This document shows positions 23,481 to 33,626 of a stretch of 64,000 nt of DNA, one piece after another; the stretch's first letter is position 1, and each line of letters begins with the position of its first letter. A program made the position numbers and the translations under genes. The stretch is taken from contig NZ_BAAAPC010000005.1 in NCBI RefSeq assembly GCF_039530945.1, positions 1 through 64,000 on the forward strand, written 5' to 3'. Source of the stretch: Nocardiopsis_C rhodophaea. GTDB lineage: Bacteria; Actinomycetota; Actinomycetes; Streptosporangiales; Streptosporangiaceae. Below the pieces are notes generated by a model. The model was not told the DNA's origin and did no database searches. It worked only from the letters and a program-made list of their open reading frames with translations.

Positions 23481-26252
23481 GTGGTGAAGACTCAACAGAC
23501 CCCCGACCAGAACCGTTCCTCCCCGGCCTCCGGGGGTGAGGCCGCGAGCCGTCGGCGCCTGCTCCTGCTGGACGGCCACTCCATGGCCTTCCGCGCCTTT
23601 TTCGCGCTGCCTGTGGAGAAGTTCGCGACGAGCACCGGTCAGTCCACCAACGCGGTCTACGGCTTCACCTCGATGCTGATCAAGCTGCTGCGCGAGGAGC
23701 AACCCACGCACATCGCGGTGGCCTGGGACCTGTCCGGTCCGACGTTCCGGCACGAGGTGTACGAGGAGTACAAGGAGGGCCGCGCCGAGACCCCGCACCA
23801 GTTCCCCTCCCAGGTGGAGCTGATCCAGGAACTGCTGCGGATGATGGGCGTCATCAGCGTGACCGCCACCGGCTTCGAGGCCGACGACGTGATCGCGACC
23901 CTCGCCCACCAGGCGGGCGAGCAGGGCATGGAGGTGCTCATCGCCTCCGGCGACCGCGACGCGTTCCAGCTGGTCACCGACGATTGCACGGTGCTGTACC
24001 CGGGTAGGAGCCTGTCCGACCTGACCCGGATGACCCCGGAGCGGGTCGAGGAGAAGTTCGGCGTACCGCCGGGCCTCTACCGCGACCTCGCCGCTCTGGT
24101 GGGGGAGAAGGCCGACAACCTTCCCGGCGTCCCCGGGGTCGGCCCCAAGACCGCCGCCAAGTGGATCACCAAGTACGGTTCCCTGGACGAGCTGGTCGCG
24201 CACGCCGACGAGCTCACCGGCAAGGCCGGGCAGAATTTCCGCGACCACCTGGACGATGTCCTGCGCAACCAGCGGCTCAACGAGCTCGCCACCGACGTCG
24301 AGGTCGCGACCCCGGTCACCGAGCTCACCATGCGGGACGCCGACCCCGCCTCCATCAACTCCCTGTTCGACGCCCTGGAGTTCGCCTCCACGCTGCGCGA
24401 CCGCCTGTTCGCCGTGATGGGGGCCGACTCCACGCAGGGCGGCGGTGAGTCCGATGGCGACGGTGAGGGCTTCTCCGTCGACCTGACGGTTGTGGGCACC
24501 GGCGAGGTCGACGCATGGCTGCGCGGCCACGCCTCCGGCGGCGAGCGCGTCGGGTTGGCCCTCTCCGGCGAGTGGGGGCGCGGTACCGGGTCGATCAGCG
24601 GCCTGGCGATCGCCGCCCCCGGCGGAGCCGCGGCCCACATCGACCCCACGGCCCTGGACCCCGACGACGAGCGGGCGCTGGCCGCCTGGCTGGCCGATCC
24701 CGCCCACCCCAAGGCGGTGCACGACGCCAAGGGGCCCATGCTCGCGTTGGCCGCGCACGGCTGGGAGCTCGGCGGTCTCACCAGCGACACCGCGCTCGCC
24801 GCCTACCTGGTGCAGCCCGGCCAGCGCAAGGTCGACCTCGTCGACCTGTGCCGCAAGTACCTCAACCGCGAGCTCAGCGAGCACACCGGCGACGGCGAGC
24901 AGCTCACCCTCGACGTCACTGGGGAGGGCGACGCCGCCGACAACGCGCGGCGCGATCTCGCCCTGCGCGCCCGTGCCACCCTCGACCTGGCGGCCGGTCT
25001 CGACTCCGATCTGCGCAAGCGCGGCGCCGACCGCCTCCTGGCCGATCTGGAGCTACCTTTGGTCCGGGTGCTGGGCGCTATGGAGCGCACCGGCATCGCC
25101 GTGGACCGCGCCTACCTCGACAGCCTGGAGGAGGAGTTCGCGGCGGCGGTGCGCCAGGCGGTGTCGGAGGCCCACCGGGTGGTCGGCCACGAGTTCAACC
25201 TCGGTTCGCCCAAGCAGCTCCAGCAGGTGCTGTTCACCGAGCTGGAGCTGCCCAAGACCAAGCGCATCAAGACCGGTTACACCACCGACGCCGACGCGCT
25301 GGCCTGGTTGGCCACCCAGACCGACCACGAACTCCCGGCGATCCTGCTGCGCCACCGCGACCAGACCCGGCTGCGGACCACGGTCGAGGGCCTGATCAAG
25401 ACGATCGCCGAGGACGGGCGCATCCACACCACCTTCAACCAGACGGTGGCGGCTACCGGGCGGCTCAGCTCCACCGACCCCAACCTGCAGAACATCCCTG
25501 TGCGCACCGACGCGGGGCGGCGCATTCGCCGCGCGTTCGTGGTCGGGGAGGGGTACGAGAACCTGCTGACCGCCGACTACAGCCAGATCGAGCTGCGCAT
25601 CATGGCGCACCTGTCCGAGGACGCCTCGCTGATCGAGGCGTTCCAGACCGGCCACGACTTCCACGCCGAGATCGCCGCCCGAGTGTTCAAGATCGGCGTC
25701 GACGAGGTCGACGGGGAGGCGCGCGCCCGGATCAAGGCGATGAACTACGGTCTGGCCTACGGGCTGAGCGCCTATGGCCTCTCCGCTCAGCTGGGGATCA
25801 CGCCCGATGAGGCGCGCCGCCTGATGGACGACTTCTTCGCGCAGTTCGGTGGGGTCCGCGACTATTTGCACGCGGTGGTCGAGCGTGCGCGCCGCGACGG
25901 TTACACGGAGACGATGCTGGGCCGCCGCCGCTATCTGCCGGATTTGACCAGTGACAACCGTCAGCGCCGGGAGATGGCGGAGCGGATGGCGCTCAACGCC
26001 CCCATTCAGGGGTCGGCCGCCGACATCATCAAGGTGGCGATGCTGGATGTGGATGCCGCGCTGCGCGAGGGGGGGTTCACTTCGCGGATGCTGCTACAGG
26101 TCCACGACGAACTCGTTTTGGAAGTGACCTCGGGCGAGTTGTCGGATGTCCGAAAACTGGTGTCGGAAAAGATGGCGAACGCCTATGCTCTCCGTGTGCC
26201 GCTGGCCGTGTCGGTCGGCGTCGGCAGCAACTGGCACGACGCCGCGCACTGA
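23481..26252 (+). CDS. polA: DNA polymerase I
   Basis: Gap-filling and Okazaki-fragment repair polymerase, 923 residues. The N-terminal 5' nuclease (~25-310) has LLLDGHSMAFRAFFALP and ASGDRDAFQLV. The middle 3'-5' exonuclease-like domain (~340-500) lacks the catalytic DxE pair (GLALSGEW occupies that strand), so proofreading is probably lost, as in other actinobacterial Pol I. The polymerase domain has motif A DYSQIELR, O-helix KAMNYGLAYG and motif C VHDELVLE. The O-helix Tyr replaces the Phe762 of E. coli, a natural trait also reported for mycobacterial Pol I. GTG at 23481 is chosen on the leaderless promoter. Confidence 0.97.
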   Translation: MVKTQQTPDQNRSSPASGGEAASRRRLLLLDGHSMAFRAFFALPVEKFATSTGQSTNAVYGFTSMLIKLLREEQPTHIAVAWDLSGPTFRHEVYEEYKEGRAETPHQFPSQVELIQELLRMMGVISVTATGFEADDVIATLAHQAGEQGMEVLIASGDRDAFQLVTDDCTVLYPGRSLSDLTRMTPERVEEKFGVPPGLYRDLAALVGEKADNLPGVPGVGPKTAAKWITKYGSLDELVAHADELTGKAGQNFRDHLDDVLRNQRLNELATDVEVATPVTELTMRDADPASINSLFDALEFASTLRDRLFAVMGADSTQGGGESDGDGEGFSVDLTVVGTGEVDAWLRGHASGGERVGLALSGEWGRGTGSISGLAIAAPGGAAAHIDPTALDPDDERALAAWLADPAHPKAVHDAKGPMLALAAHGWELGGLTSDTALAAYLVQPGQRKVDLVDLCRKYLNRELSEHTGDGEQLTLDVTGEGDAADNARRDLALRARATLDLAAGLDSDLRKRGADRLLADLELPLVRVLGAMERTGIAVDRAYLDSLEEEFAAAVRQAVSEAHRVVGHEFNLGSPKQLQQVLFTELELPKTKRIKTGYTTDADALAWLATQTDHELPAILLRHRDQTRLRTTVEGLIKTIAEDGRIHTTFNQTVAATGRLSSTDPNLQNIPVRTDAGRRIRRAFVVGEGYENLLTADYSQIELRIMAHLSEDASLIEAFQTGHDFHAEIAARVFKIGVDEVDGEARARIKAMNYGLAYGLSAYGLSAQLGITPDEARRLMDDFFAQFGGVRDYLHAVVERARRDGYTETMLGRRRYLPDLTSDNRQRREMAERMALNAPIQGSAADIIKVAMLDVDAALREGGFTSRMLLQVHDELVLEVTSGELSDVRKLVSEKMANAYALRVPLAVSVGVGSNWHDAAH

Positions 26253-26357
26253 ACGTCGCCGGCGGGCACGGCGTGTTCCGCGACGGATCCGACGCCCGTC
26301 GGCGCCGGTGCGGCGCGCGCACCCGTCGCGATGATCCAGGGAGAGGAGGGGCCGACG

Positions 26358-26774
26358 ATGCCGGGCTGTGTCCGGGTAGTCCTGGTCGACAGCGAGCTGC
26401 GGTGGCGCTTCTCCCGCTCCGGGGGGCCGGGCGGGCAGCACGTCAACACGTCCGACACGCGTGTCGCGCTCTCCCTGGATCTCACCTCCACGGCCGCCCT
26501 CACCGACGACCAGCGCCAGCGCGCGCTGCGGCGGCTGGAGGGCCGCTTGGTCGGCGGTGTGCTGACGGTCACCGCTGCCGACAGCCGTTCCCAGTCCCGC
26601 AACCGCGAACTGGCGCGGGAGCGGCTCACCGCTGTGCTGGCCGAGGCGGCCGCCCCGGGGCCCCGTGCCCGCCGGGCCACCCGGCCGGGCCGCGCGGCCA
26701 AGGAACGTCGGCTGAAATCCAAGCGCCGCCGCGCCGAGCTCAAACGGACACGCGCACGGCGGTTCGACGACTGA
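26358..26774 (+). CDS. arfB: Peptidyl-tRNA hydrolase ArfB-like ribosome rescue factor
   Basis: A 138-residue YaeJ/ArfB-type protein. It has the release-factor loop SGGPGGQHVNTSDTRV, whose GGQ hydrolyses peptidyl-tRNA on stalled ribosomes. The basic C-terminal tail (RRLKSKRRRAELKRTRARRF) fits the segment that enters the empty mRNA channel. ATG at 26358 is preceded by GAGAGGAGG at 8-base spacing. It lies 105 bases after polA. It acts in the cytosol on 70S ribosomes lacking a stop codon. Confidence 0.88.
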   Translation: MPGCVRVVLVDSELRWRFSRSGGPGGQHVNTSDTRVALSLDLTSTAALTDDQRQRALRRLEGRLVGGVLTVTAADSRSQSRNRELARERLTAVLAEAAAPGPRARRATRPGRAAKERRLKSKRRRAELKRTRARRFDD

Positions 26775-27191
26775 TTCGGTCGTCCCCGCTCGACCCCGCG
26801 ACCCTTGATGCGTGAGATGGGCCACACTCTGGCGTGGGACGTGTGAGAAGTAGAATGCCCTGGTTGCGCTCATTGGTCCGTTAGACGTCCGGGATTCCGA
26901 TTGACCAAGACGCCCGCGTCTCATATTCTGACCGGAGCGTTGTGGACTCGCATGCGCAGCTCGACCTCGAAAGTTCGTTCCGAGAGAGGCAGACCGATCG
27001 CCTCTACCTGGGGCGCAACCCGAGCCGGGTGGGCGCGACGGTCGCTTGGCACGTGTGAAGAGGCGGGGAGACCCCCGGGGCGTATTCGTGGCTCCGGACT
27101 CGTCGTCGTTGTTCGGCGGTCCGCCGGGTATCCGTTCGATTTCGCAGCGCACCCATTTCTGTCCATATCCGTGTCCGGAGTCCACCCACAC
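26775..27191 (+). promoter_or_regulatory. Long rpsA leader region
   Basis: A 417-base gap before rpsA. TAGAAT at 26851-26856 is the best -10 and would give a leader of ~330 bases. S1 often represses its own translation through its leader, so regulatory RNA structure is plausible here. The rpsA frame stays open upstream but shows no conserved sequence. Confidence 0.4.
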
Positions 27192-28694
27192 ATGACGAGC
27201 AGCACCGAGGCAACCTCGACACCCCAGGTAGCGGTCAACGACATCGGGTCCGAGGAAGCCTTCCTCGCAGCGATCGACGAGACCATCAAGTACTTCAACG
27301 ACGGTGACATTGTCGAGGGCACCATCGTGAAGGTCGATCGAGATGAGGTCTTGCTCGACATCGGTTATAAGACCGAGGGTGTGATCCCTTCCCGCGAGCT
27401 CTCGATCAAGCACGACGTCGACCCCGGTGAAGTGGTGTCCGTCGGCGACCACGTCGAGGCCCTGGTCCTCCAGAAGGAGGACAAGGAAGGCCGTCTGATC
27501 CTGTCCAAGAAGCGCGCCCAGTACGAGCGCGCCTGGGGCACCATCGAGAAGATCAAGGAAGAGGACGGCGTCGTCACCGGTACGGTGATCGAGGTCGTCA
27601 AGGGCGGTCTGATCCTCGACATCGGTCTGCGCGGCTTCCTGCCCGCGTCCCTCGTCGAGATGCGCCGCGTCCGCGACCTCCAGCCCTACGTGGGCCGGGA
27701 GCTCGAAGCCAAGATCATCGAGCTCGACAAGAACCGCAACAACGTGGTCCTGTCGCGCCGTGCCTGGCTGGAGCAGACCCAGTCCGAGGTTCGCCAGACG
27801 TTCCTCAACACCCTGCAGAAGGGCCAGATCCGCAAGGGCGTCGTGTCCTCGATCGTCAACTTCGGCGCGTTCGTCGACCTCGGCGGCGTCGACGGTCTGG
27901 TGCACGTCTCCGAGCTGTCCTGGAAGCACATCGACCACCCCAGCGAGGTTGTCGAGGTCGGCCAGGAGGTCACCGTCGAGGTTCTCGACGTCGACATGGA
28001 GCGCGAGCGCGTCTCCCTGTCCCTCAAGGCCACCCAGGAAGACCCCTGGCAGCAGTTCGCCCGCACGCACCAGATCGGCCAGGTCGTTCCCGGCAAGGTC
28101 ACCAAGCTGGTTCCGTTCGGTGCGTTCGTGCGCGTCGAGGAGGGCATCGAGGGCCTGGTCCACATCTCCGAGCTGGCCGAGCGCCACGTCGAGATCCCGG
28201 AGCAGGTCGTCCAGGTCGGCACCGAGATCTTCGTCAAGATCATCGACATCGACCTTGAGCGCCGCCGCATCAGCCTCTCGCTGAAGCAGGCGAACGAGGC
28301 AGTGTCGCCGGACCAGGTCGACTTCGACCCGACCCTCTACGGCATGGCCGCCGAGTACGACGAGCAGGGCAACTACAAGTACCCCGAGGGCTTCGACCCC
28401 GAGAGCGGCGAGTGGCTCGAAGGCTACGAGACCCAGCGCGACGAGTGGGAGCAGCAGTACGCCCAGGCGCAGGCTCGCTTCGAGGCGCACCGCAAGCAGG
28501 TCGAGGAGGCCCAGGCCGCCGAGGCCGAGGCCGCCGAGGCGCCGGCTGAGGCCGAGGCCGCGCCGAGCGCTCCGGCCCCCGCCGCTGGCGGTGGCGGTGG
28601 CGGCGGCAACGCCGAGGCGCCCTCCGGTGGCGCCCTGGCGTCCGACGAGGCGCTCGCCGCGCTGCGCGAGAAGCTCGCGGGCGGTGGCGAGTAG
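27192..28694 (+). CDS. rpsA: 30S ribosomal protein S1
   Basis: A 500-residue ribosomal protein that helps bind and unfold mRNA on the 30S subunit. It has four S1 OB-fold repeats at roughly residues 33-105, 120-185, 206-275 and 290-360 (for example GDIVEGTIVKVDRDEVLLDIG and VNFGAFVDLGGVDGLVHVSEL). The last ~110 residues are an acidic, then Ala/Glu-rich, then Gly-rich tail typical of actinobacteria. Six-repeat proteobacterial S1 is longer. ATG at 27192 starts the conserved MTSSTEATSTPQ; upstream in-frame sequence to 26901 is rejected. GGAG lies 12 bases upstream. Confidence 0.96.
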   Translation: MTSSTEATSTPQVAVNDIGSEEAFLAAIDETIKYFNDGDIVEGTIVKVDRDEVLLDIGYKTEGVIPSRELSIKHDVDPGEVVSVGDHVEALVLQKEDKEGRLILSKKRAQYERAWGTIEKIKEEDGVVTGTVIEVVKGGLILDIGLRGFLPASLVEMRRVRDLQPYVGRELEAKIIELDKNRNNVVLSRRAWLEQTQSEVRQTFLNTLQKGQIRKGVVSSIVNFGAFVDLGGVDGLVHVSELSWKHIDHPSEVVEVGQEVTVEVLDVDMERERVSLSLKATQEDPWQQFARTHQIGQVVPGKVTKLVPFGAFVRVEEGIEGLVHISELAERHVEIPEQVVQVGTEIFVKIIDIDLERRRISLSLKQANEAVSPDQVDFDPTLYGMAAEYDEQGNYKYPEGFDPESGEWLEGYETQRDEWEQQYAQAQARFEAHRKQVEEAQAAEAEAAEAPAEAEAAPSAPAPAAGGGGGGGNAEAPSGGALASDEALAALREKLAGGGE

Positions 28695-28724
28695 GACCGC
28701 CGCGGTTCCCTGACGCGAATCGCT

Positions 28725-28756
28725 AAGGGCCGCTCCCCTTCGGGGGAGCGGCCCTT
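28725..28756 (+). terminator. Terminator after rpsA
   Basis: Perfect 14-bp stem (28725-28738 with 28743-28756) capped by a TTCG tetraloop, followed by TCGC. Confidence 0.85.
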
Positions 28757-28760
28757 TCGC

Positions 28761-28766
28761 TATGGT
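28761..28766 (+). promoter_or_regulatory. -10 box (TATGGT) of the GNAT gene
   Basis: TATGGT ends 6 bases before the GTG at 28773. The intervening CGGAGG directly touches the start codon, too close to act as a Shine-Dalgarno. Confidence 0.5.
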
Positions 28767-28772
28767 CGGAGG

Positions 28773-29279
28773 GTGAGCACCCCGCGAATCTCCGTCGCCG
28801 ATGAAGCCGACATCGGTGAGATCTGGACCGTGCAGCGGGCCGCCTACCTGGACGAGGCCCAGGCCGTGGGCGACCCCTACATCGCCCCTCTTGCCGAGAC
28901 CCGCGAGCAGATCGGCGCCTACCTCGGCGAGGACCGCATCCTGCTCAAGGCGGTGCTCGGTGGGCGGATCGTGGGCACCGCGCGGGGCCGCGGGACCGGC
29001 GCGGGGTTCCTCATCAACCGACTGGCCGTCGTTCCCGACGCGCGCCGCCGGGGCATCGGCCGGGCCCTGCTGGCCGCGCTGGAGGAGCACGCCCTGCGGG
29101 CCCGGCCCGACCTGGAGTCCTTCGCCCTGGTCACGGGGCGCGGTGGCGCGGCCGACCTGCGGCTCTACCGCGCGCTCGGCTACACCGAGACCGGCCGGGA
29201 ACGGCTCGCCAACCACATCACCACCGTGCACCTCCGCAAACCCGCTCCCGGGGGCGCGCCCGAGGCGCCGGTGGGCTAG
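28773..29279 (+). CDS. GNAT-family N-acetyltransferase
   Basis: A 168-residue single-domain GNAT acetyltransferase using acetyl-CoA. Motif A is NRLAVVPDARRRGIGRALLAALEEHA, whose R-R-G-I-G turn holds the pyrophosphate of CoA. The C-terminal half has LRLYRALGYTETGRERL. The substrate cannot be read from sequence. It lies between the rpsA terminator and coaE, 17 bases from the latter, though coaE has its own -10 box. Confidence 0.85.
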   Translation: MSTPRISVADEADIGEIWTVQRAAYLDEAQAVGDPYIAPLAETREQIGAYLGEDRILLKAVLGGRIVGTARGRGTGAGFLINRLAVVPDARRRGIGRALLAALEEHALRARPDLESFALVTGRGGAADLRLYRALGYTETGRERLANHITTVHLRKPAPGGAPEAPVG

Positions 29280-29283
29280 GAGA

Positions 29284-29289
29284 TAGGCT
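29284..29289 (+). promoter_or_regulatory. -10 box (TAGGCT) of coaE
   Basis: TAGGCT ends 7 bases before the coaE ATG; no Shine-Dalgarno is present, so the transcript is probably leaderless. Confidence 0.5.
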
Positions 29290-29296
29290 CGGCTGC

Positions 29297-29902
29297 ATGC
29301 TGCGTGTAGGACTCACCGGGGGGATCGGCTCGGGCAAGAGCGAGGTGTCGCGCCGCCTCGCGGCGCACGGCGCCCTGGTCATCGACGCCGACCAGCTGGC
29401 CCGCGAGGTCGTCGAGCCCGGGACCTCCGGCCTGGCGGAGATCGTCGCGGAGTTCGGCGAGGAGGTCCTCACCCCCGAAGGGGAGCTGGACAGGCCGCGG
29501 CTCGGTGAGATCGTGTTCGCCGATGCCGACAAGCTGGCCCGGCTCAACGCCATCGTCCACCCGCGCGTCGGGGAGCGCACGGAGGGTTTGATGGCCCAGG
29601 CGGCGGAGGACGCCATCGTGGTGTACGACGTTCCGCTGCTGGTGGAGAACGGGCTGGGCGCGCTCTACGATCTGGTCGTGGTGGTCGACGCCCCCGAGGA
29701 GACGCGGATCGAGCGCCTGATCAACCACCGCGGCATGCCCGAGGACCAGGCCCGGGCCCGGATCAAGGCGCAGGCCACCCGGGAGGAGCGGCTGGCCGCG
29801 GCCGACATCGTCGTGGACAACGCCGGCACGGTCGCCGACCTCGACCGGGCCGTCGCTGACCTGTGGAAGCGGCTGGTGGAGCGTGCCGCCGCGCACGCCT
29901 GA
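29297..29902 (+). CDS. coaE: Dephospho-CoA kinase
   Basis: Phosphorylates the 3' hydroxyl of dephospho-CoA in the last step of coenzyme A synthesis; cytosolic P-loop kinase. The N-terminal GLTGGIGSGKSEV is Walker A. VIDADQLAREVVEPG and VYDVPLLVENGL are conserved family segments, and IERLINHRGMPEDQARARI forms the lid. The 201 residues match the single-domain enzyme; some actinobacteria carry a C-terminal fusion, absent here. Confidence 0.96.
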   Translation: MLRVGLTGGIGSGKSEVSRRLAAHGALVIDADQLAREVVEPGTSGLAEIVAEFGEEVLTPEGELDRPRLGEIVFADADKLARLNAIVHPRVGERTEGLMAQAAEDAIVVYDVPLLVENGLGALYDLVVVVDAPEETRIERLINHRGMPEDQARARIKAQATREERLAAADIVVDNAGTVADLDRAVADLWKRLVERAAAHA

Positions 29903-30060
29903 CCCGCTTTTCCCGATGTCCCGCTGCACGTTTCCCGGCGCTGGGGCGGGGCCGCGCGCGGGCTTCCGTGCGTCCACCGTCCGGTGGTGGAGGTTTTCTG
30001 TCACCTTCCGCCGATACCGTGGAAGGGTCCGGGGCTAAACCGATGGGGAGTTGACGCGAC

Positions 30061-32169
<2,109 letters not shown>

Positions 32170-32317
32170 CCCGATCCTTTGCTGAGGGGGCCGGCCGGTG
32201 CGGCCGGCCCCGCGCTGTGTCGTGGGGACGGGAGTTGCGCGCCCTGTGGTTCGAATATATGTTCGATGAAACCTTGGCTGTTCGTCCACCGAGAGGAATA
32301 GGGGAGTGGTTTCCGCC

Positions 32318-32752
32318 ATGGCCCATACCTTCCAGGTCACCTTCGACGCCCACGCGCCGCGCAAGCTCGGCCGGTTCTGGGCGGAGCTGCTCGGCTACGA
32401 GGAGCAGCCGCCGCCTGCCGGCTTCGCGACCTGGGACGAGGCGCTCACCGCCTTCGGCGTCCCCGAGGAGGAGCGCAGGCGCGACAGCGCGTATGCCATC
32501 GTCGATCCGGCCGGTGCCGGGCCGCGGATCTTCCTGCAGCAGGTACCCGAGGGCAAGAGCGCGAAGAACCGGGTGCACCTGGACGTGAACGTGGCCGCGG
32601 AGCTGCCGCACGACCGGCGCCGGGCGAAGGTCGCCGAGGTAGCCGAGCGGGCCGTCGAGCTGGGGGCGACGCGGGTGCGGGAGGTCGACGACCCCAAGGG
32701 CTACGCGATGGTCATGCTCGACCCGGAGGGCAACGAGTTCTGCCTGCAGTAG
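32318..32752 (+). CDS. VOC-family glyoxalase-like protein
   Basis: A 144-residue vicinal-oxygen-chelate protein with two beta-alpha-beta-beta-beta halves: FDAHAPRKLGRFWAELLGY in the first and AMVMLDPEGNEFCLQ at the end. The final Glu-Phe-Cys pattern is the usual metal-ligand strand. Related proteins are glyoxalases, fosfomycin-type thiol transferases or bleomycin-binding proteins, and no specific role can be chosen. The start is ATG 32318; GTG 32306 is also possible with GAGAGGAA upstream. It lies between uvrB and a lipoprotein gene. Confidence 0.8.
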   Translation: MAHTFQVTFDAHAPRKLGRFWAELLGYEEQPPPAGFATWDEALTAFGVPEEERRRDSAYAIVDPAGAGPRIFLQQVPEGKSAKNRVHLDVNVAAELPHDRRRAKVAEVAERAVELGATRVREVDDPKGYAMVMLDPEGNEFCLQ

Positions 32753-32860
32753 GGGCTTTCCGGCCGAGGGGGGAACCGCCCCCGCTACCCTTGCGTCCAA
32801 CAGAGGGCAAACGGGCCCGGACGCGCCGGGTCGGGATGGCGGACGTCGAAGGAGAAGCTC

Positions 32861-33343
32861 ATGCGGATGCGGGGACCGGGCATGGCGGCGATCGCGGGCG
32901 TGATCGCCCTGATGGGAGCGGGTTGCGGCCTGTCGGTCGACTCCGAAGGCGTGTCCTTCTCCACCGAGGACGGCAGCGGGGCCAAGGTCGACCAGGACGG
33001 GGTCTCGGCCGAGAACTCCGACGGCGGGGTGTCCGTCGGCGAGGACGGGGTCGACGTCGAGGTCGGCGACACCGTGAACATCACCTCCGGCGGCGAGACC
33101 ACCGTGGACGACTGCGCCGGCCGCATGGTCAACATCGCCTCCAGTGACGCCACGGTCGTCCTCAACGGCGCGTGCGGCGCGGTGAACGTCTCGGGGAGCG
33201 GAACCACGGTCCACCTGGCCACGGCCGACTCCCTCACCCTGGCGGGCTCGGACCTCACCGTGTACCACTCGGGGGACAAGCCCAAGGTCGTCGATCTTGG
33301 CAGCGGTAACGAAATCACGTCGGGCGGGGATGCCAGCGGGTGA
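32861..33343 (+). CDS. DUF3060 lipoprotein
   Basis: A 160-residue exported lipoprotein. A basic N-terminus and hydrophobic stretch end at lipobox LMGAGC (Cys near residue 22). The mature part has alternating Val/Asp/Gly repeats (VDSEGVSFSTEDG, VDQDGVSAENSDG, VGEDGVDVEVGD), then a DUF3060-like beta-solenoid segment with paired Cys (VDDCAGRMVNIAS, LNGACGAVNVSG). DUF3060 proteins are actinobacterial surface proteins of unknown function. AAGGAG precedes the ATG at good spacing. Confidence 0.82.
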   Translation: MRMRGPGMAAIAGVIALMGAGCGLSVDSEGVSFSTEDGSGAKVDQDGVSAENSDGGVSVGEDGVDVEVGDTVNITSGGETTVDDCAGRMVNIASSDATVVLNGACGAVNVSGSGTTVHLATADSLTLAGSDLTVYHSGDKPKVVDLGSGNEITSGGDASG

Positions 33344-33424
33344 CCGCTTGATGCCGTAGGGGCGCGGACGCGGGGCTGGTGGCGGGATCTCCCGAAGAAT
33401 CGGCTACCGTGGTTCCTTCCAGGG

Positions 33425-33454
33425 TTTGTCACAGTGCAATTGCACGGCGACAAA
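33425..33454. promoter_or_regulatory. 30-bp operator-like dyad
   Basis: TTTGTC, three bases, then the perfect palindrome GTGCAATTGCAC (33434-33445), three bases, then GACAAA. The outer and inner arms match exactly. It lies in the 283-base gap before the acetyltransferase gene and is AT-rich relative to its surroundings. Confidence 0.5.
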
Positions 33455-33525
33455 ACCGGAACGATTTCCGTAACTTTGTCGCGGCTCGCAGACGAGAGTC
33501 GTGGCAAGGCGGTACGGTCTCTGTG

Positions 33526-33588
33526 GTGATGGCGCGACGTTGCGTGTTCGCCCGTCGGTTCTGGTCACGCCGCGCCACTGAGCCGTGA
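33526..33588 (+). CDS. Possible leaderless 20-residue peptide
   Basis: A 20-codon frame starting GTG ATG and encoding MARRCVFARRFWSRRATEP after the first residue. TACGGT (33513-33518) ends 7 bases before the GTG, the leaderless pattern seen repeatedly in this window. It ends 38 bases before the acetyltransferase start. The short basic Cys-containing peptide could be a regulatory upstream frame, or chance. Confidence 0.25.
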   Translation: MMARRCVFARRFWSRRATEP

Positions 33589-33626
33589 CATGGGCAGGTA
33601 GTCGTACTGCGGCCGGGGAGTGTGAG

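Noticed and set aside
26901..27191. 97-residue N-terminal extension of S1
   Set aside because: The family begins at the ATG at 27192; upstream translation is unconserved and Arg-rich.
26094..29231. 1045-residue minus-strand open frame
   Set aside because: It is the antisense of arfB, rpsA and the GNAT gene; composition is a GC-skew shadow and it has no domain.
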